DNA from: Leclercia adecarboxylata
GTDB lineage: Bacteria > Pseudomonadota > Gammaproteobacteria > Enterobacterales > Enterobacteriaceae
Direction of reading: 5' to 3'
NCBI GenBank assembly: GCA_002360945.1
Contig: DERO01000038.1
Span: 1 to 52,408, forward strand
DNA: 52,408 bases
The notes under the pieces were generated by a model. That model was given only the letters and a program-made list of their open reading frames with translations. It did no database searches and was not told where the DNA came from. The translations under genes and the position numbers were made by a program. Each line of letters begins with the position of its first letter. The stretch's first letter is position 1. Positions 34,465 to 43,416 of this stretch are shown piece by piece.

Positions 34465-34665
34465 CTAGTCCGGATGAAAAATCCCGATCACTTTCTCTTC
34501 TTTGCGAACATGCTCGCGAACCTCTTTGTCCGCTTCACGCATCTGGTGCCCGCACTTAACACACTCAACTATATCGATATTGTTCTCGCGCCACATGGCC
34601 AGCGAGTCCTGCGCCTGACAGGCCGGGCATTTTGCACCGGCAATAAAGCGTTTACGTACCGCCAT
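34465..34665 (-). CDS. yheV: YheV family zinc-ribbon protein
   Basis: 66 aa, as in E. coli YheV (DUF2387). Two cysteine pairs, CPAC near residue 13 and CVKC near residue 36, form a small zinc ribbon. The function is unknown. It lies 11 bases after kefB on the same strand and ends the kefG-kefB-yheV run. Confidence 0.94.
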   Translation of the reverse strand: MAVRKRFIAGAKCPACQAQDSLAMWRENNIDIVECVKCGHQMREADKEVREHVRKEEKVIGIFHPD

Positions 34666-34676
34666 TCTCTACCTCG

Positions 34677-36482
34677 TTATTCAAATTCATCCCAGCCGTC
34701 CAGCTGCCGACGCTCCTGCTGCATCTCGCGCTGGAAGATCTCTTCCAGCTCGCGGCGCGCTTCCCGTACCCGGGAAATTTGCACCGTATCGGTATGCACC
34801 GGCATCAACTCGCGCAGCATCATCATATCCAGACGGCGAAAGTGTAACTGCGCGCGCTGGGCCTGATGCGGATGCATACCCAGCGTCACTAACGTTTTGC
34901 GCCCCAGCTCCAGCGCACTGGAGAAGGTCTCGCGGGTAAATTGCTTCACCCCGGCCTGAAGCAGTTCATGGGCCTCTACACGCCCGCGCGCTCGCGCCAG
35001 GATATGCAGATGCGGAAAATGCTGCTGGCAGATCTGCACCAGCTTCATGGTGTCTTCCGGCTCATTACAGGTGATGACAATCGACTCCGCCGCCTCTGCA
35101 CCAGCAGAGCGCAGCAGCTCGACCTGAGTGGCATCGCCGTAATAGACCTTGTAGCCGTACTTGCGCATCAGATTGACCGCACTGATATCACGCTCCAGCA
35201 CCGTCACACGCTTTTTGTTCGCCATCAACAGGCGGCCAATCACCTGACCAAAGCGTCCGAAGCCCACCACAATTACCTGCGGCTTATCATCGTCCACCCA
35301 GGGCGCTTCATGCTCATCGTCAGCCGCATTAATACGCCGCGAAAGGCGTTTATCAATCAGCTTCATCAGCAGCGGCGTGGTCATCATCGACAGCGTGACG
35401 GTTACCAGCAGCAGCGCCATCTGATCATGCTGAAACAATCTCTGGGACGATGCTGTGGAGAAGAGCACAAAAGCGAATTCGCCCCCCTGACTCAGCACCC
35501 CGGCAAGCTGCGCGCGCTCCGGGTGACGCAGACCGTATATCCGTGCCAGCCCGTACAACACCAGCATTTTAACGGCGATCAGCACCGCCACGCCCAGCAC
35601 CACGGCCAGGATATGGGTATAAAGCACGCCAAGATTCAATGCCATACCGACCGAGATAAAGAACAGCCCTAACAGCAGCCCTTTAAACGGATCGATGGCA
35701 ATTTCCAGTTCGTGCCGGTACTCACTCTCCGCCAGCAGCACGCCGGCGATAAAGGTCCCCAGCGCCATCGACAGCCCCAGCGCATCCATAAACAGCGCCG
35801 AGCCCAACACCAGCAGCAACGTGGCGGCGGTAAACACTTCCCGCACCCCGGAGGCCGCAATAAAGCGGAATACCGGACGCAGCAGATAGCGCCCGCCCAC
35901 CAGCATGCCGCCAAAGGCCAGCACCTTCATGCCAACTTTCATCCAGTCGAAATGCTCGTCGCCCGAACCTGCCAGCAGCGGCACCAGCGCCAGCGCCGGG
36001 ATCACCGCCAGATCCTGAAACAGCAGCACGGAGAAACCCAGCTGCCCCGCTTCGTTGCGGTTCATGCCCTTATCGCGCATCAGCTGCAGGGCCATCGCGG
36101 TGGAGGACATCGCCAGCCCAATCCCGCCGACGACCGCCGCCTGCCACGAGAAATGGTCCAGCATCAGCAGCCCACCAAGGATCACCGCGCTACCGATCAC
36201 CTGCGCGGCGCCCACCCCGAAGATGGAGCGCCGCAGCTGCCAGAGCTTCGCCGGGTTCAGCTCGAGGCCGATAATAAACATCAGAAAGACGACGCCCAGC
36301 TCCGAGAAGTGCAGGATTTCGTCCACATCGCTGATAAACCCCAGCCCCCAGGGGCCGATGGCGATACCCGCCAGCAGATAGCCCAGCACCGCGCCAATAC
36401 CCAGTCGCGCAGCCAGCGGCACCGCCACCACGGCAGCGAGCAGAAACAGCACCCCCGCCAGCAACAGATCGGAACCCTCCAT
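34677..36482 (-). CDS. kefB: Glutathione-regulated potassium-proton antiporter KefB
   Basis: 601 aa, the E. coli length. It is a CPA2-type inner-membrane antiporter with about 12-13 membrane segments over residues 5-380 and the conserved IGLELNP and [13 protein letters not shown] segments. A cytoplasmic RCK domain follows ([17 protein letters not shown]). It is held closed by glutathione and opened by electrophile adducts, acidifying the cell in defence. Its start shares one base with the kefG stop. Confidence 0.98.
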   Translation of the reverse strand: MEGSDLLLAGVLFLLAAVVAVPLAARLGIGAVLGYLLAGIAIGPWGLGFISDVDEILHFSELGVVFLMFIIGLELNPAKLWQLRRSIFGVGAAQVIGSAVILGGLLMLDHFSWQAAVVGGIGLAMSSTAMALQLMRDKGMNRNEAGQLGFSVLLFQDLAVIPALALVPLLAGSGDEHFDWMKVGMKVLAFGGMLVGGRYLLRPVFRFIAASGVREVFTAATLLLVLGSALFMDALGLSMALGTFIAGVLLAESEYRHELEIAIDPFKGLLLGLFFISVGMALNLGVLYTHILAVVLGVAVLIAVKMLVLYGLARIYGLRHPERAQLAGVLSQGGEFAFVLFSTASSQRLFQHDQMALLLVTVTLSMMTTPLLMKLIDKRLSRRINAADDEHEAPWVDDDKPQVIVVGFGRFGQVIGRLLMANKKRVTVLERDISAVNLMRKYGYKVYYGDATQVELLRSAGAEAAESIVITCNEPEDTMKLVQICQQHFPHLHILARARGRVEAHELLQAGVKQFTRETFSSALELGRKTLVTLGMHPHQAQRAQLHFRRLDMMMLRELMPVHTDTVQISRVREARRELEEIFQREMQQERRQLDGWDEFE

Positions 36483-37036
36483 CAGCGGCCTCCCGTCAGA
36501 TTGGGTGCCGCCAGCCAGTCGCCATAGGCTTTAGCATGGCTGGCCAGCTCACTCTGATGCTGCCGACGCGCCCAGTAGATAACGATCGGGCTCAGCCAGT
36601 GCATGCGGCACATGGCCGCCGTCAGCTCGAACGGGCGCAGAATGTCGTTCATGGAGTAGCGGTTAAGCCCATCGTGGCGATAGGCGCTCTCCGGCTCGCC
36701 GGTAGTAATCACGCTTCGCCAGTACTTTCCCGCCAGCTGGTTTCCTCCCACCCCACTGGCAAAACCGCGGCTCAGCACGCGATCGAGCCACTCTTTCAGC
36801 AGCGCCGGGCAGCTGTAGGTGTAAAGCGGATGCTGGAACACGATGACGTCGTGCTGGCGCAACAGCTCCTGCTCATGAGGGATGTCGATAAAAAAATCGG
36901 GGTAGTGCGCGTAGAGATCGTGCACCGTCACATTACTCAGCTGTAATGCCGGCTGGAGCAAAACCCGGTTGGCGACCGAGTCCTGCGACTCCGGATGGGC
37001 ATACAGCAGCAGCACTTTTGCTGTCTGGGACATCAT
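36482..37036 (-). CDS. kefG: KefB ancillary oxidoreductase KefG
   Basis: 184 aa. It has an NAD(P)H quinone-reductase-like flavodoxin fold with [38 protein letters not shown] and [10 protein letters not shown]. It is required for full KefB activity. It is translationally coupled to kefB by a one-base overlap. A GGAGAGGA ribosome-binding site precedes two adjacent ATG codons. Confidence 0.97.
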   Translation of the reverse strand: MMSQTAKVLLLYAHPESQDSVANRVLLQPALQLSNVTVHDLYAHYPDFFIDIPHEQELLRQHDVIVFQHPLYTYSCPALLKEWLDRVLSRGFASGVGGNQLAGKYWRSVITTGEPESAYRHDGLNRYSMNDILRPFELTAAMCRMHWLSPIVIYWARRQHQSELASHAKAYGDWLAAPNLTGGR

Positions 37037-37084
37037 TCCTCTCCCGGGTCGTCATCACTGTTATTTTGGGCTACCATGGCACAC

Positions 37085-37123
37085 CCACGCGGCGCGTGGC
37101 GGCACATTTAACCTGATTATAAT
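37085..37123. promoter_or_regulatory. Divergent kefG/yheS control region with palindromic -10
   Basis: ATTATAAT (37116-37123) is self-complementary, so it offers a perfect TATAAT to both strands: 37118-37123 towards yheS and 37116-37121 towards kefG. The -35 at 17 bp is weak in both directions (CGTGGC and TTCCGA). A perfect 6-bp hairpin, CCACGC/GCGTGG (37085-37099), lies in the predicted kefG leader. Shared use is an inference. Confidence 0.45.
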
Positions 37124-37157
37124 TACAACTTAACATAGTCGGAACATACGGCGCTCT

Positions 37158-39062
37158 ATGATTGTTTTCTCCTCATTACAAATTCGTCGCGGCGTTCGCG
37201 TCCTGCTGGACAACGCTACAGCCACCATCAACCCGGGTCAGAAAGTGGGCCTGGTGGGCAAAAACGGCTGCGGTAAATCCACGTTACTGTCATTGCTGAA
37301 AAACGAGATCGCTGCCGATGGCGGTAACTTTACCTACCCCGGCAACTGGCAGCTGGCCTGGGTAAACCAGGAGACGCCTGCCCTGAGCGTACCGGCGATG
37401 GACTATGTTATTGACGGCGACCGGGAGTACCGCAAGCTGGAAGCCGAGCTGCACGCCGCCAACGAACGCAACGATGGCCACGCGATTGCCACCGTCCACG
37501 GCAAACTCGATGCCATTGACGCCTGGACCATCCGCTCCCGCGCATCCACCCTTCTGCACGGTCTGGGTTTCAGCAATGAACAGCTGGAACGTCCGGTCAG
37601 CGACTTCTCCGGTGGCTGGCGTATGCGTCTCAACCTGGCCCAGGCGCTGATCTGCCGCTCCGATCTGCTGCTGCTCGATGAACCGACTAACCACCTCGAT
37701 CTCGATGCGGTTATTTGGCTGGAGAAGTGGCTCAAGAGCTATCAGGGCACTCTGATTCTGATTTCCCACGACCGTGACTTCCTCGACCCGGTGGTGGACA
37801 AAATTATTCATATCGAACAGGAATCGATGTTCGAATACACCGGCAACTACAGCTCGTTTGAGCGCCAGCGTGCGGTGCGTCTCTCCCAGCAGCAGGCGAT
37901 GTACGAAAGCCAGCAGCAGCGGGTGGCTCATCTGCAAAGCTTTGTCGATCGCTTCAAGGCCAAGGCCTCCAAAGCCAAACAGGCCCAGAGCCGTATCAAG
38001 ATGCTGGAACGTATGGAGATGATTGCCCCGGCACACGTCGACAACCCGTTCCACTTCAGCTTCCGGGCACCGGAAAGCCTGCCCAATCCGCTGCTGAAGA
38101 TGGAAAAAGTCAGCGCCGGCTATGGCGACCGCATCATTCTCGACTCCATCAAGCTCAACCTGGTTCCGGGTTCCCGTATTGGTCTGCTCGGGCGCAACGG
38201 CGCCGGTAAATCGACCCTGATTAAGCTGCTGGCAGGCGAGCTGGCCCCGGTCCGCGGCGATATCGGTCTGGCGAAGGGCATTAAGCTGGGCTATTTCGCT
38301 CAGCATCAGCTGGAATTTTTACGCGCGGATGAATCCCCGCTTCAGCACCTGGCGCGTCTGGCCCCGCAGGAGATGGAGCAGAAACTGCGGGATTACCTGG
38401 GCGGCTTCGGCTTCCAGGGCGATAAGGTGACCGAGAAGACCGAGCGCTTCTCCGGCGGCGAAAAAGCGCGACTGGTGCTGGCGCTGATCGTCTGGCAGCG
38501 CCCGAACCTGCTGCTGCTCGATGAGCCGACCAACCACCTGGATCTGGACATGCGCCAGGCCCTGACCGAAGCCTTAATTGAATTCGAAGGCGCGCTGGTA
38601 GTGGTCTCGCACGACCGTCACCTGCTGCGCTCCACCACCGACGATCTCTACCTGGTGCATGACAGCAAAGTGGAGCCTTTCGACGGCGATCTGGAAGATT
38701 ATCAGCAGTGGCTGAGCGACGTGCAGAAGCAGGAGAGCCAGCCTGCGGAAGGGGCCAAAGATAACGCCAACAGCGCCCAGGCGCGTAAGGATCAGAAGCG
38801 TCGCGACGCGGAGCTGCGCACCCAAACCCAGCCGCTGCGTAAAGAGATCACTCGGCTGGAAAAAGAGATGGAGAAGCTCAACGCGCAGCTGGCCACCGTG
38901 GAAGAGAAGCTGGGCGACAGCGGCCTGTATGACCAGACGCGTAAAGCCGAGCTCACCGATTGCCTGCAGGTGCAGGCCAAAACCAAATCCAGCCTTGAGG
39001 AGTGCGAAATGGCCTGGCTGGAGGCGCAGGAACAGCTTGAAGAGATGCTCCAGAGCGACTAA
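37158..39062 (+). CDS. yheS: ABC-F family ATPase YheS
   Basis: 634 aa (E. coli about 637). It contains two ATP-binding cassettes with no membrane domain. The first has GKNGCGKS, FSGGWRMRLNLAQAL and LLLLDEPTNHLD; the second has GRNGAGKS, FSGGEKARLVLAL and LLLLDEPTNHLD. A positively charged linker (KAKASKAKQAQSRIK) lies between them and a coiled-coil C-terminus follows. ABC-F proteins bind the ribosomal E site and relieve stalling; YheS is one of the four E. coli members. It ends 15 bases before mdcR, so the accessory cluster begins immediately after it. Confidence 0.97.
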   Translation: MIVFSSLQIRRGVRVLLDNATATINPGQKVGLVGKNGCGKSTLLSLLKNEIAADGGNFTYPGNWQLAWVNQETPALSVPAMDYVIDGDREYRKLEAELHAANERNDGHAIATVHGKLDAIDAWTIRSRASTLLHGLGFSNEQLERPVSDFSGGWRMRLNLAQALICRSDLLLLDEPTNHLDLDAVIWLEKWLKSYQGTLILISHDRDFLDPVVDKIIHIEQESMFEYTGNYSSFERQRAVRLSQQQAMYESQQQRVAHLQSFVDRFKAKASKAKQAQSRIKMLERMEMIAPAHVDNPFHFSFRAPESLPNPLLKMEKVSAGYGDRIILDSIKLNLVPGSRIGLLGRNGAGKSTLIKLLAGELAPVRGDIGLAKGIKLGYFAQHQLEFLRADESPLQHLARLAPQEMEQKLRDYLGGFGFQGDKVTEKTERFSGGEKARLVLALIVWQRPNLLLLDEPTNHLDLDMRQALTEALIEFEGALVVVSHDRHLLRSTTDDLYLVHDSKVEPFDGDLEDYQQWLSDVQKQESQPAEGAKDNANSAQARKDQKRRDAELRTQTQPLRKEITRLEKEMEKLNAQLATVEEKLGDSGLYDQTRKAELTDCLQVQAKTKSSLEECEMAWLEAQEQLEEMLQSD

Positions 39063-39077
39063 CCCGGGAGAAGGGCG

Positions 39078-40016
39078 ATGATACCGGACCTGACCAGCGA
39101 GATTACCTTCCGCAAACTGAGCATCTTCATGACGTTTATGGAGACGGGCAATATCGCCCGTGCCGCTGAAGTGCTGAACCTCAGCGGGGTCAGCGTCCAT
39201 CGCGCCCTGCATACCCTGGAAGAGAACGTCCGCTGCCCGCTGTTCACCCACAAAGGCCGAAATCTGATAGCCCTCCCCGCCGCCTGGACGCTGCTTGAGT
39301 ACTGCCAGGAGGTGATGCAGGTGATGGAGCGCGGGCTGGAAGAGGCGCGTAAAACGGCCGGTGTCGGCCAGGGCCGTCTGCGGGTGGGGACGCTCTACTC
39401 TCTGACGCTCGAGACGGTGCCGCAGTTGATCATGGGGATGAAACTGCGCCGCCCGGATCTGGAGATGGATCTCACCATGGGATCCAACGAGACCCTGCTG
39501 CATATGCTGGATGAAGGCTCGCTCGATGCGATCCTTATTTCTATTTCCGAAAGCGAAATTGACCGCAACAACCTCGAAGTGCTGCCCCTGTTCCACGATG
39601 ATATCTGTCTTGCCGCCCCGGCCTCGGCGCAGCTCAATACCAATGCGTTAGCGGATTTACGCGACTACAAAGACCAGAAATTTGTCGCCCTGGCGGAGGG
39701 CTTTGCCACCTACGCAGGCTTCCAGGAGGCGTTTCATATCGCCGGTTTCGAGCCGGAGATCGTCACCCGGGTCAACGATATTTTCTCGATGCTGAGTCTG
39801 GTGCAGGCGGGTGTCGGTTTTACGCTGATGCCGGGCAGGATGAAGAAGGTTTATGAAAACTCGGTGCAGCTGTTAAAGCTGGCCCAGCCGTATCAAATGC
39901 AGCAGCTGATCGCCATCGTCTTTGCCCGCAACCGCGAGCAGGATCCGAGCCTGCGGGCGCTGGCGGCGGAAGGCCGCATGTACGCCCGCCGCCTTGAGCA
40001 GAACGCTACGCCTTAA
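39078..40016 (+). CDS. mdcR: LysR-type regulator of malonate use, MdcR
   Basis: 312 aa. The N-terminal winged helix-turn-helix is at about 12-70 (LSIFMTFMETGNIARAAEVL, then VHRALHTLEENV). The effector-binding domain is at about 95-300, starting GRLRVGTLYSLTLETVPQLI. In Klebsiella MdcR activates the mdc genes and represses its own gene. It is on the strand opposite mdcA-H, convergent with mdcH, and overlaps it by 11 bp. GGAGAAGGG precedes the ATG, and only 15 bases separate it from yheS, so it may be cotranscribed with yheS. Confidence 0.93.
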   Translation: MIPDLTSEITFRKLSIFMTFMETGNIARAAEVLNLSGVSVHRALHTLEENVRCPLFTHKGRNLIALPAAWTLLEYCQEVMQVMERGLEEARKTAGVGQGRLRVGTLYSLTLETVPQLIMGMKLRRPDLEMDLTMGSNETLLHMLDEGSLDAILISISESEIDRNNLEVLPLFHDDICLAAPASAQLNTNALADLRDYKDQKFVALAEGFATYAGFQEAFHIAGFEPEIVTRVNDIFSMLSLVQAGVGFTLMPGRMKKVYENSVQLLKLAQPYQMQQLIAIVFARNREQDPSLRALAAEGRMYARRLEQNATP

Positions 40017-40905
40017 CACGCCGGGCGAGATGCACCGCAACATCAATGCCGCTGCGCTCCAGAGAGACCGACTCCCCTTCCCAGGCCGCCTGACGCGTCA
40101 GGCAGGTAAGCACCCCGCCGGGGGGCATCTCTATCGCCAGCCGCGCTTCACGCTCGTTCGCGGCAATCACTGCCTCCTGCCAGCGCACCGTCCGGGCCAT
40201 GTTCATAGCCAGATCGTCAGCAATTTTCTCGGGCTGCCAGAGCACACGCCCGGTGCTGCCACTCAGGTATGCGCAGCGGGGACGAGAGAGCGTAACCTGG
40301 CTGAAAGCCTCGACCAGTTTTTGCGCCGGTTCCGCCAGCAGTTCGCAGTGCGACGGGACGCTGACCGCCAGACGGCGGGCTTTATTGGCCCCTTTTGCCA
40401 GGGCCCGTGCCGCCACTTCCGCCATGCCGTCATCAGCCCCGGCGATCACAATCTGCGTCTCGGCATTCAGGTTAGCAATGTAGGTGCCGGTGCCTTCCAT
40501 CAGGGTTTCGACCTGGGCGAGCGTTAACCCCATAATCGCCGTCAGGCCGTAGCCGTGCGGATAGGCCTGCTCCATCAGATCGCCACGCAGGGCCACCAGC
40601 GTCAGAGCATCAGAGAAGTCGAGCGCCCCGGAAATGACCGCCGCAGGATAGGCCCCGATAGAGAGTCCGCTGACGATATCCGCCGCCACGCCGCGACGCT
40701 CCAGCTCACGCGCCCAGGCAACGCCCGCAATCAGCAGCGCGAGCTGCACCGCGCGGGTGTGCTGTAGCGCCGCCGGGGAGTCGAGCGCGTCCACCTCACT
40801 GGCACCCAGCACTTCACGCGCCTGAGCCAGCTCAGTTCCCGGCAGGTTTTGCAGCATACCAGGATGCTGCGTCCCCTGCCCCGGAAAGGTAAACAGGATC
40901 TTCAT
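40006..40905 (-). CDS. mdcH: Malonyl-CoA:ACP malonyltransferase MdcH
   Basis: 299 aa from MKILFTFPGQGTQHPGM. GGGAGGAAC is ideally placed, and the ATG overlaps the mdcG stop as ATGA, so a longer in-frame start is unlikely. It is a FabD-like transferase with a GQGTQ motif, nucleophile Ser82 in GLSIGAYPAAV and a catalytic His in SVPSHCELL. It loads malonyl groups from malonyl-CoA onto MdcC, giving the first active carrier. It is the last gene of the leftward mdc run. Confidence 0.94.
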   Translation of the reverse strand: MKILFTFPGQGTQHPGMLQNLPGTELAQAREVLGASEVDALDSPAALQHTRAVQLALLIAGVAWARELERRGVAADIVSGLSIGAYPAAVISGALDFSDALTLVALRGDLMEQAYPHGYGLTAIMGLTLAQVETLMEGTGTYIANLNAETQIVIAGADDGMAEVAARALAKGANKARRLAVSVPSHCELLAEPAQKLVEAFSQVTLSRPRCAYLSGSTGRVLWQPEKIADDLAMNMARTVRWQEAVIAANEREARLAIEMPPGGVLTCLTRQAAWEGESVSLERSGIDVAVHLARRVKA

Positions 40906-41522
40906 TGTTCCTCCCATACCCAGGGGTTCGCCGTCAGGCGCGGCCCCCGGTTGGTTTTCAGCAACGTTTTTCCATCACGTAGCCATTCGTTGAGCGCAAA
41001 GCCGCCCAGCGGCGTCTCGACCTGGGTATCGGCCCGGCAGAGCGCGCCTTCAAGCTGGGTCTGCCAGCTGAGTAACATCTCGCGCGAAAGCGGCTGCGGG
41101 GCGCGGATCAGCAGATCGAGATCGCTGTCGGCGTGGATCACCGCAATGCCGGTCGCCAGCGCATAGCCGGTGCTGCCGGTAATGCCCCAGGTCCAGGGCC
41201 AGGGTGTGCGGGAAAGCTGTACCGCCACCTGAACCGGTGGCTGAGTGATAAAGGGCGAGCGCAGCAGATTTGCTTCTGCGCTCAGCTGTTCGGGGGAGAC
41301 GATACGGGCAATCTGGTCAGGGTTAACCCAGCCCGCCGCGCGCTGTTCGCGCTTAAGGCCGCGTACCCCCACCGGAATACGCCCGTTACCATCAACATCA
41401 CGCCGCACTACCACCGGCAACCCGGTGTGCCAGGCCGTAGCCACCCAGGACTCGTGGATCTCTTCGAGCGCATCCCGTGTGGTCAGCCAGATTAAGTCGT
41501 GCGGGCGTAATGTTGTGGTCAT
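40902..41522 (-). CDS. mdcG: Phosphoribosyl-dephospho-CoA transferase MdcG
   Basis: 206 aa from MTTTLRPHDLIWL. It starts two bases after the mdcF stop, with AGGAA upstream; a longer frame running into mdcF is spurious. It is a nucleotidyltransferase that attaches the prosthetic group to Ser25 of MdcC. The motif GSTGYALATG is followed by ADSDLDLL with Asp134 and Asp136, which correspond to the acidic residues known to be needed in the Klebsiella enzyme. The terminal GRDGK-like region is LRDGKTLLKTNRGPRL. Confidence 0.95.
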   Translation of the reverse strand: MTTTLRPHDLIWLTTRDALEEIHESWVATAWHTGLPVVVRRDVDGNGRIPVGVRGLKREQRAAGWVNPDQIARIVSPEQLSAEANLLRSPFITQPPVQVAVQLSRTPWPWTWGITGSTGYALATGIAVIHADSDLDLLIRAPQPLSREMLLSWQTQLEGALCRADTQVETPLGGFALNEWLRDGKTLLKTNRGPRLTANPWVWEEQ

Positions 41523-41524
41523 GA

Positions 41525-42484
41525 TTACATTCCTGAAGTCAGCGAGATAAACAGCGGCAGCGACAGGATACACAGGACGGAGCTTAACAGCAGCACGGCT
41601 TCCGCATCCGGCGACTGCACGCCAAAGCGGTTACCGAACACCACACCGAAGAAGCCGGCGGACAGGGCAATCATCAGGATCGCGGTGATCGCCACCGAGC
41701 CGTGGAGGCCAAACACCAGCACAATACCCCAGGCAATCGCCGGCTGAATCAGCAGCTTGGTGATGGTCGCGCTAATCACCATGGTGTTGATCTGCAGCTT
41801 ACGGGCCGACAGGATCACGCCGGTCAGGAACAGCGCCGCCGCAGTGGCCGACAGGCCCAGAGGCTTGATGGAAGCCAGCACCAGGTCCGGCATTTTGATG
41901 CCAATCGCAGACAGAATCACACCCAGCAGCGGGCCCATCACGATCGGTTTCTTGATTGAGCGCCACATCAGCACCGGCAGCATCGCCAGGGTAGAGCCAC
42001 TGTTTGCGCCTTCCGCACGGGCTTTTTCGCGCTCCAGAATCAGCAGACAGAACGGCGTCATCAGCACGGAACCACAGGCAATGGAAACCGCCACAGAGAG
42101 TGAGGTCGCAGAGCCTTCACCCAGCACGCTGCCCAGAATTGGCAGGCCCAGCGCGGCATAGTTCGGCAGCGCCACGGTCAGCGTCAGCACGGCGGCATCC
42201 TGCGGGGACTTTTTAAAGACTTTAGTGGCGAGGAAGTAGATGGCCGCATAGGTGATCCACATCGCCAGGGTCAGGACCAGGATCAGCGGTGACTGGGCAA
42301 TAATACCTGCCCAGGGCGTTTGCACCGTGGCGCTAAACAGCGCGGCGGGCAGCGCAAAATCCATCACGAAGATATTAAGCAGAGACACATTTTTGTTATC
42401 CACCATTTTGGCTTTACCGGCCCAGAAGCCGAGCAGCATGATGACAAAAATGGGGGCAAGGGCATGAACAATCACATAAGTCAT
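41525..42484 (-). CDS. mdcF: Malonate transporter MdcF (auxin efflux carrier family)
   Basis: 319 aa. It is an inner-membrane protein of the AEC family with about ten hydrophobic segments, beginning MTYVIVHALAPIFVIMLLGF. A central loop has the short charged stretch LEREKARAEGANS. In Klebsiella MdcF is assigned as the malonate carrier. The start has AGGTGA. A 128-base gap with a strong hairpin separates it from mdcE, unlike the tight spacing elsewhere in the cluster. Confidence 0.93.
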   Translation of the reverse strand: MTYVIVHALAPIFVIMLLGFWAGKAKMVDNKNVSLLNIFVMDFALPAALFSATVQTPWAGIIAQSPLILVLTLAMWITYAAIYFLATKVFKKSPQDAAVLTLTVALPNYAALGLPILGSVLGEGSATSLSVAVSIACGSVLMTPFCLLILEREKARAEGANSGSTLAMLPVLMWRSIKKPIVMGPLLGVILSAIGIKMPDLVLASIKPLGLSATAAALFLTGVILSARKLQINTMVISATITKLLIQPAIAWGIVLVFGLHGSVAITAILMIALSAGFFGVVFGNRFGVQSPDAEAVLLLSSVLCILSLPLFISLTSGM

Positions 42485-42539
42485 AAATCACCTGTAAAAA
42501 AAGAAGTTTAAGCACTGACGCGATGGTTATTATTTTCAG

Positions 42540-42589
42540 GATGCAGGTTCCCTCGTGGGCGCAACGGGTGCGCCCACGGGGCATGCATC
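42540..42589 (-). other. Large hairpin between mdcE and mdcF
   Basis: The inner arms 42551-42563 and 42569-42581 pair over 13 bp (one G-T type pair) around the loop ACGGG. The outer arms GATGCA (42540-42545) and TGCATC (42584-42589) add 6 bp across an internal loop. No U-tract follows on the minus strand, so it is not a classical terminator. It could stabilise the upstream mdcABCDE message or lower mdcFGH expression. Confidence 0.7.
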
Positions 42590-42612
42590 TGGCAGGTCTT
42601 TTCTTTTTGGTG

Positions 42613-43416
42613 TTACCAGCTGGCTCGCATACGTTCGCGTACGAGAGCCGAGCTGTGGCGATTGTCGGCACCCAGACGGCTTTTCAGCGTCGGATCCCGG
42701 CGTGCGTCATCAATGGCCTGTTGTAAGGTGGTTTTAACCAGCGCCAGATCGAGAGAGGAAGGTGCGTCCGGATTGCTGATATCCAGCAGGTTTTCCAGCA
42801 GCCCCAGCGTGGCGTAGTTACTGATGTCATACGCCATTGGCGGGATGGTTGCCGCCAGTTTTTCCAGGGCCTCCACGGTACGCAGCGTGATACGCGCGGC
42901 AGACTCTTTGCCCATTGCGTGGATCAATACGCCCTGGTCGTTAAAGGCGATCAGCCGGTTGGCCTGATAGCCGTGAGCCAGAAACGCCCCGGACATCGCT
43001 TTCCCGACGATAAGGCCAATCACCGGATGACCCGCCAGACGTGCGTTTGCATAGGCCGCAGCGGCACCGGCCAGCGCCTGGTGAATACCAAAGCCTTCTT
43101 CGCGACGGCCATAGGCCTGGCTCGGGACGTCGATCACCGCCACAATCGGGCGTTTCACCGCGTTGTCCGCATCGGCCGCGACGGTTTCACTCACCACTTT
43201 GGCCAGGGTCCAGCCTTCCAGCAGACCCACTTCGCCACGTGCGGCACGCGGGTAGTGGTTGTTGGCATCGGGCACCACCGCGACAAAGCGTACCGCTTCG
43301 CCATGCAGTTCGCCGTCCGCCGCCTGAACCGACGGGCAGAGCCCTTCCAGTCGTTTGGCATTCGGGGCCAGGGTTTCCAGCCAGAGCTCACCACGGCTAA
43401 TTGAAGTACTCATCAT
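42613..43416 (-). CDS. mdcE: Malonate decarboxylase gamma subunit MdcE
   Basis: 267 aa. It has a crotonase/carboxyltransferase fold like the alpha half of acetyl-CoA carboxyltransferase, with VIDVPSQAYGRREEGFGI, AYANARLAGHPVIGLIVGKA and MSGAFLAHGYQAN. With MdcD it decarboxylates malonyl-S-ACP to acetyl-S-ACP. The start overlaps the mdcD stop by 4 bp; the tandem ATG codons leave the exact start uncertain by one residue. Confidence 0.95.
   Translation of the reverse strand: MMSTSISRGELWLETLAPNAKRLEGLCPSVQAADGELHGEAVRFVAVVPDANNHYPRAARGEVGLLEGWTLAKVVSETVAADADNAVKRPIVAVIDVPSQAYGRREEGFGIHQALAGAAAAYANARLAGHPVIGLIVGKAMSGAFLAHGYQANRLIAFNDQGVLIHAMGKESAARITLRTVEALEKLAATIPPMAYDISNYATLGLLENLLDISNPDAPSSLDLALVKTTLQQAIDDARRDPTLKSRLGADNRHSSALVRERMRASW

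Noticed and set aside
35712..36527. 271-codon + strand frame opposite kefB
   Set aside because: Shadow of the KefB membrane domain. Composition (Gln, His, Arg rich) is typical of a complement frame.
37290..38306. 338-codon open frame antisense to yheS
   Set aside because: It mirrors the ABC-F coding frame in GC-rich DNA. The frame follows from codon bias and crosses the conserved Walker motifs of the real gene.
38574..39596. 340-codon open frame antisense to the end of yheS and start of mdcR
   Set aside because: It spans two well-supported genes and their junction, and has no recognisable domain.
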